DNA of 64,000 nt from positions 1 to 64,000 of the forward strand of contig CALADH010000047.1 of NCBI GenBank assembly GCA_937890745.1, given 5' to 3'. Positions within the stretch are counted from its first letter, which is position 1, and every line of letters starts with the position of its first letter. The translations under genes and the position numbers were made by a program. This document shows positions 33,554-43,095 of the stretch, one piece after another. Below the pieces are notes generated by a model, which worked only from the letters and a program-made list of their open reading frames with translations, ran no database searches and was not told the DNA's origin. The stretch comes from Scybalocola_A sp900557175. GTDB taxonomy: Bacteria > Bacillota > Clostridia > Lachnospirales > Lachnospiraceae.

Positions 33554-33904
33554 TGCAAGTCTGTTAAATAATCGCGGCTGCATGTCTCGAAAGAGCGCAG
33601 ATGAGGAAAGTCCGGGCTTCGCAGGGCAGGATGCCGGATAACGTCCGGTGGGGGTGACCCTAAGGAAAGTGCAACAGAAATATACCGCCGGTTTTACCGG
33701 TAAGGGTGGAAAGGCGTGTGTAAGAGACCACCGTTGTCCTGGTAACAGGGCAAGCCATGTAAACCCCATCCGAAGCAAGACCGCATAAAAGGCAATACGG
33801 CGGCCCGTCGTGCCTTTGGGTAGGTCGCTTGAGCTTGCCGGCAACGGTAAGCCTAGATAGATGATTATTCTCGACATAACCCGGCTTATCGACAGACTTG
33901 TTTA
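33554..33904 (+). ncRNA. rnpB: RNase P RNA
   Basis: The catalytic RNA of ribonuclease P, which matures tRNA 5' ends. Conserved elements are GAGGAAAGTCCGGGC near 33600-33614, ACAGAAATATACCGCC near 33674, the AGATAGATGATTATTC block near 33855, and the 3' core GACATAACCCGGCTTATCG near 33873-33891. Helix P1 is formed by CAAGTCTGT (33556-33564) and ACAGACTTG (33892-33900), which fixes both ends to within a few bases. Length near 350 and general layout fit the ancestral A type rather than the Bacillus B type; this should be confirmed by covariance model. Confidence 0.95.
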
Positions 33905-33937
33905 AAAAAGATTGTGCAAATGCGCAATCTTTTTTTA
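33904..33937 (+). terminator. Terminator of rnpB
   Basis: AAAAAAGATTGTGC pairs with GCGCAATCTTTTTT around AAAT; a strong T run of seven ends it. Confidence 0.92.
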
Positions 33938-33968
33938 TGAGTAATTTTTAAGCAATTTGTAAGGACTA

Positions 33969-33998
33969 TTGTTTTATTGTGTGATACAATTTTACTAT
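33969..33998 (+). promoter_or_regulatory. Candidate promoter of the two-component system with a spacer palindrome
   Basis: TTGTTT (33969-33974) and TACTAT (33993-33998) are 18 bases apart. The inverted repeat ATTGT-GTGAT-ACAAT (33976-33990) fills the spacer and could be an operator for an autoregulating response regulator. Confidence 0.4.
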
Positions 33999-34021
33999 AT
34001 CGTACACAGGAGGAATACAAA

Positions 34022-34723
34022 ATGGCTGATTCAGTAGAAATTTTAGTTGTCGATGATGACGCAGAAATCGCTGACCTTGTAGAAATTTATTTGTGCAGTG
34101 CAGATTACATTGTCCATAAAGCACTAAATGCCAGAGATGGTCTTGCCCTTATTGATAAATACGACATTAAACTGGCAATTTTAGATATTATGATGCCGAT
34201 GATGGACGGCATTGAGATGTGCCGCCGCATCCGCAGCAAAAAGAACATTCCGATTATTATGCTCAGCGCCAAATCCGCAGACTTAGATAAAATTGTGGGC
34301 TTAAGCGCCGGTGCCGATGATTACATTACAAAACCATTTAACCCGCTTGAGCTGACCGCCAGAGTAAAATCCCAGCTTCGCCGTTATATGGAATTAAACC
34401 CGAATGTAAAAAAAGCAGACACGAACATCATCACGATCCGTGATATTGTCATTGATGTTTCAAAACATAAAGTACATGTCGGTGACAGGGAAGTCAGTCT
34501 GACGCCGATTGAGTTTGATATTTTAAAACTGCTTGCAGGACATCCTGACAGAGTATTTTCTACCGACGAGATTTTTGAAAAGGTATGGAACGAAAAAATT
34601 TATGAGGCCAACAATACAGTGATGGTACATATCCGCCGTCTTCGTGAAAAAATAGAAAAGGATGCCCGCAATCCGCAAGTTATTCTCACAGTATGGGGAG
34701 TTGGATACAAAATTGAAAGCTAA
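34022..34723 (+). CDS. OmpR/PhoB-family response regulator (VanR-like)
   Basis: A 233-residue two-domain regulator. The receiver has acidic pocket D11-D12-D13, phosphoacceptor D55 in LAILDIMMPMMDG, and the conserved lysine in DYITKPFNPLEL near 107. The C-terminal winged helix spans about 135-233 (LTPIEFDILKLLAGHPDRVFS, then VMVHIRRLREKIE). Start ATG 34022 behind AGGAGG. It overlaps the sensor kinase gene and probably controls the exporter genes that follow. Confidence 0.92.
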   Translation: MADSVEILVVDDDAEIADLVEIYLCSADYIVHKALNARDGLALIDKYDIKLAILDIMMPMMDGIEMCRRIRSKKNIPIIMLSAKSADLDKIVGLSAGADDYITKPFNPLELTARVKSQLRRYMELNPNVKKADTNIITIRDIVIDVSKHKVHVGDREVSLTPIEFDILKLLAGHPDRVFSTDEIFEKVWNEKIYEANNTVMVHIRRLREKIEKDARNPQVILTVWGVGYKIES

Positions 34724-35897
34724 TATTTTAAAAAGCTACAGAGTTAAGATGATGATGTATACAATGCTCTGTATGATCATTACCTTTGTTTGTGATATAG
34801 CGGCAATTTATATTTATAAATATGTATGCCGACTTATGCAAAGTACACCAAAAACACCGGCAGAAACGTCGCTTGCAGGGACAGAAACGATGCCGAAGGC
34901 ATACATCAGCAATTTCAATCTGGCAGAGACACTTTCGGCACCGCCGATGAAAGGACTTGATTTTCCTTTCATATGTTTTCTTGTCTGCCTGTCGCTTGTG
35001 CTATTTATTTTTTTATTTCATCTGTTTACACGAAAAACAGTTAATTACCTGCAGCAGATTACAGGCGCTATCCAGCAAATATCCGACGGTCATTTTGATA
35101 CCCGCCTTGATGTCATCGGCGATGATGAATTTGCCGTCATTTCCGACAATATTAACCGGATGGCCATGGATCTGGAATTTTTGAAAAAGAAAGAGGATAT
35201 GGAAGAAGAAAAGCGCAACGAGCTTATTACAAATGTCGCCCATGATTTGCGTACGCCGCTGACTTCTATTATCGGCTATCTCGACATTGTGAATACGCAC
35301 ACATCTCTTTCCGATGAACAAAAGCAAAAGTATACCGGCATTGCCTACACAAAAGCTGTCCGTCTTCAGGCAATGATTGAAGATTTATTCAGTTTTACAA
35401 AACTCAGCTGCAATAAAATGCCCGTCAAAAAAGCAAAGCTTGATATCGTTAAGCTTTTGCAGCAGGAGATTGATGAATTTTATCCGAATTTTGAGGATAA
35501 CGAATTAAAATGTGAATTTCATACGGATCATTCATCTTACATTATTTATGCCGACGGCGCTTTAATTGCCCGCGCCTTTGAAAATCTGATCGGCAATGCC
35601 ATTAAATACGGACGTACAGGAAAGCTTATTAAAATTGATATTTCCGGCACTAAAAGCACTGTAAAGATTGCCGTCACCAATTATGGCAACGTCATTCCGC
35701 CGGAAGATATTCCGTTTGTGTTCGACCAGTTTTACCGCGTTGACGCATCAAGAAATGAAGACACCGGAGGCACAGGACTCGGTCTTTCCATTACAAAAGC
35801 AATTATTGAAGAACATCACGGACATATTCATGCCAAAAGCTCGCTTTCCGGCACCGTTTTTGAAGTTACACTAGACACTGTCAATGAGGAAGGTTGA
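34713..35897 (+). CDS. Sensor histidine kinase (VanS-like)
   Basis: A membrane kinase of about 394 residues. Two membrane helices (about 15-38 and 92-112) flank a short extracytoplasmic loop. A HAMP linker precedes the HisKA box H177 in NVAHDLRTPLTSIIGYLD, and N, G1 and G2 boxes follow (ENLIGNAIKYG, GTGLGLSITKAII). The start is uncertain: TTG 34713 inside the end of the regulator gene is preceded by GGGGAG at 12 bases; an ATG at about 34770 would remove only a few residues before the first helix. The short sensor loop suits detection of envelope stress or peptide in the membrane. Confidence 0.9.
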   Translation: MKANILKSYRVKMMMYTMLCMIITFVCDIAAIYIYKYVCRLMQSTPKTPAETSLAGTETMPKAYISNFNLAETLSAPPMKGLDFPFICFLVCLSLVLFIFLFHLFTRKTVNYLQQITGAIQQISDGHFDTRLDVIGDDEFAVISDNINRMAMDLEFLKKKEDMEEEKRNELITNVAHDLRTPLTSIIGYLDIVNTHTSLSDEQKQKYTGIAYTKAVRLQAMIEDLFSFTKLSCNKMPVKKAKLDIVKLLQQEIDEFYPNFEDNELKCEFHTDHSSYIIYADGALIARAFENLIGNAIKYGRTGKLIKIDISGTKSTVKIAVTNYGNVIPPEDIPFVFDQFYRVDASRNEDTGGTGLGLSITKAIIEEHHGHIHAKSSLSGTVFEVTLDTVNEEG

Positions 35898-35903
35898 TTT
35901 TAA

Positions 35904-38408
35904 ATGTTTAAGAAAAAAGCTTACAACACTATATGGACATTATGCCTTCTGCTGGCGCTTTGCTTTATCTTTGCACATCCGGCACAGGCTGCCGGCAATG
36001 ATGCATTAAACGCCGACCTTTCCATGGAGATTTCATACGGCTATGATAACTATCAGAAAAATGGCCGCATTATGCCTGTATGGATTCAAATTACAAATAA
36101 GGGCAGTGCTTTTGCCGGCGAACTGACCTTTAAAATCAATAGCGACCTTTATGAAGGTATGTCATTTTCCCAGCATATTTCTGTCCTTTCAAAAACAAAG
36201 GAGGAATTTGTCTTTTATGTGCCATATCTTGATTCCTATACAGATATCACAGTGACACTGACAGATACAGAAGGCAATACACAGATATCTTTATCGGAAG
36301 CTACATTAAACCGTAACACAACAGATTTATATATTGGTATTTTAAGCAGTGAGCCTGACACGATTAAAGCAATGATAGAACAGATGGCTTTTGTCTCACC
36401 GGTTGATAACACCTACACCGGTGCCCGCAGCGTCCTCCTTTCAGACCATATTCTTCCGGAAACGAAAGAAGGCTATGACGGCATAGATATGATCATTGCC
36501 AATCACTTTAATGCTGACTATATGAATGAAAAGCAGGCCAAAGCGCTTTCCGGCTGGATTAAAGACGGCGGTATCCTTCTGACAGGAAGCCCCCGCCATA
36601 TGGACGGTTTTTTTGAAAAGCTTAATCTGACACCACTGTCCACAGATACCATTGAAACAGTGACAACTGACTTTAATGCCGATTACCAGTCCTATATTTA
36701 TGCTGCCTCACCGCTGACTTATGAACCGCTTAAAAAGAATCCGACAAAAGATGATATTAATAATGCCCGTCTTTCATATTATGAACCGACGATGACAGAT
36801 ATCCATCAAAGTTCTTTTGAAAATGTCGGTTCAATTGTCATTGATATGGATGCCGTTTCAGTTTCAGACGGCAATGATGCCGTTGTTAAGCCGCTGTATC
36901 AGTATCTTGAGCTTGGAAACGGCAAGGTCATCATATCGAAGTTTGATTTTTGTTCAGAGCCATTTATAAGCTTTGAAGCAGCCATTTACGTTCTTCAGAA
37001 TATTTTAACAGAAAATATAACACATGCCGGCTGGAGCCATTTTTTTAATTATGCGGCAGACTTCCGAAACGTATGGTCATCCCAGTCCGTCCTTTTAAAT
37101 ACGCTTTATGAGAAAATACCGGGCTACGGCAAATATGTCGTTATTCTTTTTATTTATATTGTCCTTATCGGCCCGGTACTTTATTTTCTCCTCAAAAAGA
37201 CCGATAAACGATATATGATGTGGATTGCGGTACCTGTACTGACCGTAATTTTTACAATCATTATTTTTGCTGCCGGAAGCAGCACACGGCATACATCGCC
37301 ATTTATTAATTATGCATCCTTTATCGACTATAATTATGAAACGCCGAAGGAAAATACATTTTATTCGATGACGATTCCCGATAAGGAAGACTTTAGTCAA
37401 AATATAGATGACGATTATACAGTGTGCCTGATGAACAATAATTACGTGAATTTTGATTCTGTCTGGGAAAATATTTTTTCAGACTATGTCCAGAGTATCA
37501 ACATTAACAGCGGCATGACCTACACCAATCTTCCTGAAGGCGGCACAAATATTTCCATCAACAATACAGTGCTTTTTTCAACAAGATATTTTAATCTTCA
37601 AAATGATGATGCCGATATTGACGCCATTATGGAAAATATTACTTTTGAAAACGGTCACTACACAGGTACAATCGAAAATCATACAGATTATTTCATTGAA
37701 AATGCCTGTATCATGATTTCGGGCAGGCTTTACGGCATCGGAAACATAAGTCCCCATTCCAATATCTCTGTTGATATTGAAGCCGTTTCATCAAGGAACA
37801 CCGATGAAGATATCGAAAATGAAGTGCTCCACGCACTCGGCATATCTTCCGATCGCCGCCATGAAGGTGAATCTATTATAAAAACAAATATGTTTATTCA
37901 GTTTATTAACGCAAATTATGCCAACACTTATCCTTTTGTTTTAGGTTTTATACCGGACTACAAGCCATCTGTCTTCGATGAGAGTTCAATTCCGGCAACA
38001 GGCATTACAATGTTCCACAAAAAGGCTGATATAAACTATACCGACAGCAGCGAAAGTATCCATATTCCCGATATTTCCCAACTGATGTCTGTAAACTCCG
38101 GTGAAATCTATAATCTTTCAATGGATCTGTATTCCGCCGAAACTGAAATGATGTACAATTTCAGCAATGATTTTGTTCCTGAAAGCTTAAAGCTTGTATC
38201 CGTCAGTGATAATCTTGATATTTTTGCTTACAACTATACAACAGACTGTTATGAGCCGATCTTTAAAAATACAGATACATTTAAAGAGGATATTCAAAAC
38301 TATTTTGATGAAAATAAAATTTTGCAGCTTAAATTTGTCCAGAAAGTGCCGGGCAGCAATGAAGATTATATTCTGCCGGTCATTTCTGCTGCAGGGAAGG
38401 TGAAGTAA
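35904..38408 (+). CDS. Large exported membrane protein of unknown function in an ABC transporter operon
   Basis: An 834-residue protein with a signal peptide (MFKKKAYN, hydrophobic core, cleavage near AQA-A at 28-30). Residues about 30-405 form an exported beta-rich region starting with a repeated-looking IQITNKG domain and including a segment like a Rossmann or glutamine-amidotransferase fold (IDMIIANHFN, then WIKDGGILLTGSP). Two adjacent membrane helices lie near 409-428 and 433-455, joined by a positive loop KKTDKRYM, and then a second exported region runs to the end. I do not recognise a named family. Its position between the VanRS-like pair and the ABC genes suggests an accessory subunit of that transporter. 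Start ATG behind GAGGAAGG. Confidence 0.7.
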   Translation: MFKKKAYNTIWTLCLLLALCFIFAHPAQAAGNDALNADLSMEISYGYDNYQKNGRIMPVWIQITNKGSAFAGELTFKINSDLYEGMSFSQHISVLSKTKEEFVFYVPYLDSYTDITVTLTDTEGNTQISLSEATLNRNTTDLYIGILSSEPDTIKAMIEQMAFVSPVDNTYTGARSVLLSDHILPETKEGYDGIDMIIANHFNADYMNEKQAKALSGWIKDGGILLTGSPRHMDGFFEKLNLTPLSTDTIETVTTDFNADYQSYIYAASPLTYEPLKKNPTKDDINNARLSYYEPTMTDIHQSSFENVGSIVIDMDAVSVSDGNDAVVKPLYQYLELGNGKVIISKFDFCSEPFISFEAAIYVLQNILTENITHAGWSHFFNYAADFRNVWSSQSVLLNTLYEKIPGYGKYVVILFIYIVLIGPVLYFLLKKTDKRYMMWIAVPVLTVIFTIIIFAAGSSTRHTSPFINYASFIDYNYETPKENTFYSMTIPDKEDFSQNIDDDYTVCLMNNNYVNFDSVWENIFSDYVQSININSGMTYTNLPEGGTNISINNTVLFSTRYFNLQNDDADIDAIMENITFENGHYTGTIENHTDYFIENACIMISGRLYGIGNISPHSNISVDIEAVSSRNTDEDIENEVLHALGISSDRRHEGESIIKTNMFIQFINANYANTYPFVLGFIPDYKPSVFDESSIPATGITMFHKKADINYTDSSESIHIPDISQLMSVNSGEIYNLSMDLYSAETEMMYNFSNDFVPESLKLVSVSDNLDIFAYNYTTDCYEPIFKNTDTFKEDIQNYFDENKILQLKFVQKVPGSNEDYILPVISAAGKVK

Positions 38409-39344
38409 ATGCTCGTCATTGATAATTTAACTAAATATTACGGCGATTTCTGTGCACTGGACCATATAAGCCTGCATATTTCAAAAGGCGATTTATACGG
38501 CTTTGTAGGCCCTAACGGCGCAGGAAAAACGACAACACTTAAAATACTTTCCGGTCTTATCCGTCCTGATGAGGGTACTGTCATCATGGACGGACATAAC
38601 CTTTTAACAGATATCAAAAAACTTAAAGCTGACATCGGCTATATGCCGGATTTTTTCGGCACCTACGATAACTTAAAGGTCATCGAATATATGCGTTTTT
38701 TTGCCTCTATTTACAATATTGACGGCTTAAAAGCCGATTCTGTCATCGAGCGCCATTTAAAGCTTGTCCATATGGAAGACCGGAAAAATCAATATGTCGA
38801 TGAACTTTCCCGCGGTCTTAAGCAGAAGCTCTGCCTTGCCCGCTGTCTGATCCACAATCCGAAGCTGCTCATTCTTGATGAGCCTTCCTCCGGTCTTGAT
38901 CCGGCAGCCCGTCTTGAAGTCCGTGAAATTTTAAAGAAGCTTTGCAGCCAGGGCAAAACAATTATTATAAGCTCACATATTTTATCGGAACTTGCCGAGA
39001 TGTGTACCCATCTTGGTATTATCCAAAACGGCAAAATGATTGCGGATAATACAGTCACTGCCATCATGGATCTGCAAAACGGTTCGAAGCCGCTGATTAT
39101 TACAGTATGTGATAAAGTCGAAGAAGCGGCACAGCTTATAAGTACGCAGGATTATGTCGAAAATTTATCCTACACTGAAAATGAAATCCGCGTCAGCTTT
39201 TCGGGCACGGCAGAAGAAGCGGCGCAGCTTCTTTTTGTTCTTGTGACCTCCGGCATTCCTGTCTGCGGATTTAAAAAAGAAACAACGAGTCTTGAATCTC
39301 TGTTTATACGTCTCACGGAAAATAAGGAGGTGGATATAAAGTGA
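38409..39344 (+). CDS. ABC transporter ATP-binding protein
   Basis: A 311-residue ATPase of the ABC-2 exporter type. Walker A GPNGAGKTT near residue 37, signature LSRGLKQK near 136, Walker B LLILDEPSSGLD near 155, switch histidine in ISSH near 190. The C-terminal 90 residues form the extra domain typical of drug and bacteriocin-immunity exporters. It starts immediately after the exported-protein stop and overlaps the permease gene by four bases. Confidence 0.92.
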   Translation: MLVIDNLTKYYGDFCALDHISLHISKGDLYGFVGPNGAGKTTTLKILSGLIRPDEGTVIMDGHNLLTDIKKLKADIGYMPDFFGTYDNLKVIEYMRFFASIYNIDGLKADSVIERHLKLVHMEDRKNQYVDELSRGLKQKLCLARCLIHNPKLLILDEPSSGLDPAARLEVREILKKLCSQGKTIIISSHILSELAEMCTHLGIIQNGKMIADNTVTAIMDLQNGSKPLIITVCDKVEEAAQLISTQDYVENLSYTENEIRVSFSGTAEEAAQLLFVLVTSGIPVCGFKKETTSLESLFIRLTENKEVDIK

Positions 39345-40233
39345 AGTTCAGGCTAAAATTAAATCCCATCTATAAAAAAGAAATGAAGCAGAGCGTCCGT
39401 TCTATAAAACTGCCTTTATTTTTAGTGCTTTTTAATTCCATTTTGGCAATCATAAGCCTTATTGCCTTTTATGTGACGAATGAACAGGTACGGCTGAGCG
39501 GAAATATTGATTACAGGTCAAATATTTATTTATATATTTTTATGATTTCTATGGAATTTGCCCTGCTTGTCTTTATTATTCCGGCAATGTCCTCCGGTCT
39601 TATATCCGGCGAGAGAGAGCGGCAGACGCTTGATATTCTTCTGACGCTCTGCGCCCAGGTCAGATTATTTTCGGAAAGCTGTTTTCAGTCATCGGAAGTA
39701 TCACGCTCATTTTATTTTCCGGATTGCCTGTCATTGCCCTTGCCTTTGTTTACGGCGGTGTCAATGCCGCTGACATGGCACTGGCGGCTGTCTATCTTAT
39801 TTTTTCGGCAGCATTTTTAGGCTCTATCGGTATTTTTTGTTCAGCGGCGGTAAAAAAAACAACCTTTGCCACCGTACTTACATACGGCATTGAGGTTGCT
39901 TTATTTTTTGCCCCGCTCATTATTGTTGTTCTAGCGCGTTATATCCGTTTTGCCCAGACAGCCCAGCAGGACGGCACTATCGGCGCCATTGCCCTCGTAC
40001 TTTTAATCAGTCCTGGTGTTACATTTTTTGATATTATGTTTAATCAGGTTGGTGCCATCAATTTTATAGATAATCAATTTATAAAGCTCGGTCTGAACAG
40101 CTTTGTGGCAGACCATTTTACTGCCATCAGCCTTATCGTGCAGCTTTTAATGGCAGCTGCTTTTATCAGCCTGTCTGTCTTTTATGTCAGACATCATGGC
40201 GAAAATTCACACAAAAGGAGACATCACAATTGA
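39341..40233 (+). pseudogene. ABC-2 permease interrupted by a frameshift
   Basis: The first part (39341 to about 39650) reads MKFRLKLNPIYKKEMKQS and on through two membrane helices to the hallmark ISGERERQTLDILLT, then drops into nonsense and stops at 39820. The continuation lies in the -1 frame: from about 39655 it reads QIIFGKLFSVIGSITLILFSG and runs through four more helices to 40233. Restoring one base in 39641-39660 would give one 297-residue permease. No XXXYYYZ slippery site is seen there, so a programmed shift is unlikely. Either a genuine inactivating mutation or a sequencing error. An ATG at 39724 could start the second part alone, but it would lack half the helices. Confidence 0.8.
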
Positions 40234-41063
40234 TACAGGAAGAATCTTCAATATCTAAAATATGGCGGCTTATTTATCCGATGTTTATGGCTATGGGCGT
40301 CCAGCTGATCGTATCTGCAGCCGCCGGCATGATTATTGCTGCAGGCGTCTTTGTCAATACAGTGCCGACTTCTGAAGCTTCGATGTTTACGGCACTTTCT
40401 GAGGCTTCCATACGCTATGCGGTACTGATTACAGGCATTGCCTGCCTGATTACAATTCCTCTTGCGGTTTTATTTTTCAAAAGAGACATAAAGCTTTGTA
40501 AAATCACACTGGTAAAGAAAAAAAGGCCCGCTTATTTTTGGCTGCTTCTGATTGCCTCCGGTATACTTACCTGCATCGGAAGCAATATTATTATCACCAT
40601 TTCCCAGCTCGAATATATTTTTTCCGATTATAAACAGGTATCTGAAAGCCTTTATTCCGGCAATTTTATTATTCAGCTTATTGTCATTGGTTTTATTGCG
40701 CCTATTTGTGAGGAGCTTATTTTCAGAGGACTCATTTATAACAGGGCTAAAAGCTACTTCGGACCGGCGGCAGCAGCAGTGACATCGGCATTTATGTTTG
40801 CCTTTTATCACGGAAATATGCTGCAATTTATTTATGCCTTTATTATTGGTTTTATGATGGCTTACTTATACGAAAAATCCGGTACATTTCTAACACCGGT
40901 CATTTTCCATATCTGCTGCAACCTGCCGGCGCTGATTCTCCAGCAGATGCACGTTACGATTAATTCTCTTTACACAGCGGCCTATGTGGCAGCAGGCTGT
41001 GTCGGAGCCGTTATTGTCCTCTTTTTGCTTATGAGAAAAAGCCTTATGTCGAAAGATTTATAG
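40230..41063 (+). CDS. CPBP family intramembrane glutamic protease
   Basis: A 277-residue polytopic membrane protein with the CPBP/Abi motifs: E161-E162-L-I-F-R166, FAFYHGN near 193 and HICCN near 230. CPBP proteases cleave within the membrane and in lactic acid bacteria act in bacteriocin self-immunity. Start is the TTG at 40230, overlapping the permease stop, with AAAGGAGAC upstream. As the last gene of the VanRS/ABC operon it reinforces a peptide-resistance or immunity interpretation. Confidence 0.85.
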   Translation: MIQEESSISKIWRLIYPMFMAMGVQLIVSAAAGMIIAAGVFVNTVPTSEASMFTALSEASIRYAVLITGIACLITIPLAVLFFKRDIKLCKITLVKKKRPAYFWLLLIASGILTCIGSNIIITISQLEYIFSDYKQVSESLYSGNFIIQLIVIGFIAPICEELIFRGLIYNRAKSYFGPAAAAVTSAFMFAFYHGNMLQFIYAFIIGFMMAYLYEKSGTFLTPVIFHICCNLPALILQQMHVTINSLYTAAYVAAGCVGAVIVLFLLMRKSLMSKDL

Positions 41064-41144
41064 CGGACAGTCATTGCAGACTTATCAAAAATCTTTTATA
41101 ATAAACATATGCACAATTTATATGGCGGCCAACATATAAAACCA

Positions 41145-41173
41145 TTGACAAGCAAAAAAAAATCATGTAATAT
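41145..41173 (+). promoter_or_regulatory. Promoter of recA
   Basis: TTGACA (41145-41150), 17-base spacer, TAATAT (41168-41173). Confidence 0.7.
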
Positions 41174-41188
41174 AAACATAAGTTCGAA

Positions 41189-41200
41189 GAACAGCCGTTC
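41189..41200 (+). promoter_or_regulatory. LexA (SOS) box of recA
   Basis: GAAC-AGCC-GTTC matches the Gram-positive LexA/DinR half-site GAAC-N4-GTTC. It lies just past the -10, over the start region, where LexA would block recA transcription until DNA damage. Confidence 0.75.
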
Positions 41201-41232
41201 GATTTTTAAAGAAAGTAAGAGGATGAGTACAT

Positions 41233-42321
41233 ATGGAAAAGAATACTGCAAAAACAGGCGGCGCCGTGCCAAACAGTGAAAAATTAAAAGCACTTGATGC
41301 CGCATTATCAAAGATAGAAAAGGATTTCGGAAAAGGCTCTGTCATGAAGCTTGGCGATAAAGGCACTTCAATGGACGTGGAGACTGTGCCGACAGGCGCC
41401 TTAAGCCTTGACCTTGCACTCGGTCTCGGAGGCGTTCCTAAAGGACGTATTATTGAGATTTACGGGCCGGAATCATCCGGTAAGACGACCGTTACACTGC
41501 ATATGGTTGCCGAAGTTCAAAAGCGGGGCGGTATCGCCGGCTTTATCGATGCCGAGCACGCACTTGACCCGGTTTACGCCAAGAATATCGGTGTTGATAT
41601 TGAAAATCTTTACATATCCCAGCCGGACAACGGCGAGCAGGCATTAGAGATCACTGAGACGATGGTACGCTCCGGTGCTATTGATATTATCGTTGTCGAT
41701 TCTGTTGCCGCACTTGTGCCAAAAGCCGAGATTGAGGGCGATATGGGTGATTCCCACGTCGGTCTTCAGGCACGTCTGATGTCCCAGGCACTCAGAAAGC
41801 TGACCGCTGTCATAAGCAAGTCCAACTGTGTCGTTATTTTTATCAACCAGCTCCGTGAAAAAGTCGGCGTGATGTTTGGTAATCCTGAGACGACAACCGG
41901 CGGACGTGCGCTAAAGTTCTATTCTTCAGTCCGCATGGATATCCGACGGATCGAAGCCTTAAAGCAGGGCGGAGAGATTGTCGGCAACCGTACCCGCGTT
42001 AAAGTCGTTAAGAATAAGATTGCACCGCCTTTCAGGGAAGCCGAATTTGACATTATGTTCGGTAAAGGCATTTCAAAAGAAGGCGATGTTTTAGACCTTG
42101 CGGCAAACATCGGCATTGTCAACAAAAGCGGTGCATGGTATTCCTATAATGACGCTAAAATCGGTCAGGGGCGCGAGAATACAAAGCAGTATTTAACTGA
42201 GCATCCGGAAGTGCTTGCAGAGCTTGACCATAAAGTGCGCGTCCATTATGGGCTTGAAGCCGATGAAAACGCAGCGGACACACCACTCGCAGCTGCCGGC
42301 GAAAAGACAGACGGAGAATAA
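41233..42321 (+). CDS. recA: Recombinase RecA
   Basis: Homologous recombination and SOS coprotease of 362 residues. Walker A is GPESSGKTT near residue 77, Walker B IIVVDSVAAL near 150, and DNA-binding loops L1 (GDSHVGLQARLMSQALRK) and L2 (REKVGVMFGNPETTTGGRALKFY) are intact. The acidic C-terminal tail is present. ATG at 41233 has GAGG at 41220 upstream. Followed three bases later by its inhibitor recX. Confidence 0.99.
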   Translation: MEKNTAKTGGAVPNSEKLKALDAALSKIEKDFGKGSVMKLGDKGTSMDVETVPTGALSLDLALGLGGVPKGRIIEIYGPESSGKTTVTLHMVAEVQKRGGIAGFIDAEHALDPVYAKNIGVDIENLYISQPDNGEQALEITETMVRSGAIDIIVVDSVAALVPKAEIEGDMGDSHVGLQARLMSQALRKLTAVISKSNCVVIFINQLREKVGVMFGNPETTTGGRALKFYSSVRMDIRRIEALKQGGEIVGNRTRVKVVKNKIAPPFREAEFDIMFGKGISKEGDVLDLAANIGIVNKSGAWYSYNDAKIGQGRENTKQYLTEHPEVLAELDHKVRVHYGLEADENAADTPLAAAGEKTDGE

Positions 42322-42324
42322 TTT

Positions 42325-42945
42325 ATGATTATTACTGACCTTGAACCCATCACAAAAACAAAAGTAAAAGTCTTTATTGATGAAGAATTTGCATTTGTGC
42401 TCACAAATGCAGAGCTTGCCATGTTAGAACTTTCTGCTGGCAGCGCCATTGATGACGCACTTTATACACATATTACAAAAGAGCTTCTTCTTAAACATGC
42501 AAAACTTAAAGCGATGAATCTTTTAAAAGCGAGAGATTATACGGAATCAGGGCTCAGAGATAAGTTAAAGGCGGATTTTTATCCGCCTTTCTTGATTGAC
42601 GAGGCTATCCGCTACGTAAAGTCTTATCATTACATTGATGATGCCCGCTTTATTGACAATTTCTGCCGTCTGAATAAGGATACGATGAGCCGTCAGATGC
42701 TCATTTTTAAACTAAAGCAAAAAGGCGCGCCGTCAGAACTGATTTCAGAATATATGGACAGCCTCGAAACTGACAGCCGCCCCCAGCTTCTGCGCCTTAT
42801 TAAGAGCAAATGCGGCGGCAGCATCCGGGAAACACTTGCTGATGCTGGTAAAAAGCAAAAGCTCATGGGCTTTCTTCTTGGAAAAGGTTATACATACAGC
42901 GAAATTAAAGAAGCACTTCGTGCCGCCGGGGAAGACGGCGCATAA
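42325..42945 (+). CDS. recX: RecA regulatory protein RecX
   Basis: A 206-residue helical protein with three-helix RecX repeats (LLKARDYTESGLRDKL near 68-83, YIDDARFIDNFCR near 99-111, GYTYSEIKEAL near 190). RecX modulates RecA filaments. Directly downstream of recA, three bases after the stop, so under the same LexA control. Confidence 0.9.
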   Translation: MIITDLEPITKTKVKVFIDEEFAFVLTNAELAMLELSAGSAIDDALYTHITKELLLKHAKLKAMNLLKARDYTESGLRDKLKADFYPPFLIDEAIRYVKSYHYIDDARFIDNFCRLNKDTMSRQMLIFKLKQKGAPSELISEYMDSLETDSRPQLLRLIKSKCGGSIRETLADAGKKQKLMGFLLGKGYTYSEIKEALRAAGEDGA

Positions 42946-43002
42946 ATCGAATTAAAAAAGTAACTTCAAAAAAATAGACCGCAAAAGAAATCTGAAATTT
43001 AC

Positions 43003-43031
43003 TTGACATAAGTTATGAAAAAGTATAAAAT
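43003..43031 (+). promoter_or_regulatory. Promoter of rny
   Basis: TTGACA (43003-43008), 17-base spacer, TAAAAT (43026-43031). Confidence 0.65.
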
Positions 43032-43095
43032 TAATTTGTTGTGAATTTGTGCTTTTGCACAAAAATACAGCAAAATTTAATAGGGAGGTGCACCT

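Noticed and set aside
33479..33877. Reverse-strand reading frame of 132 codons over rnpB
   Set aside because: It lies across the conserved RNase P RNA core and shows no protein family features.
39641..39660. Programmed -1 frameshift in the ABC permease
   Set aside because: No XXXYYYZ slippery heptamer or following pseudoknot is apparent; a plain indel explains it better.
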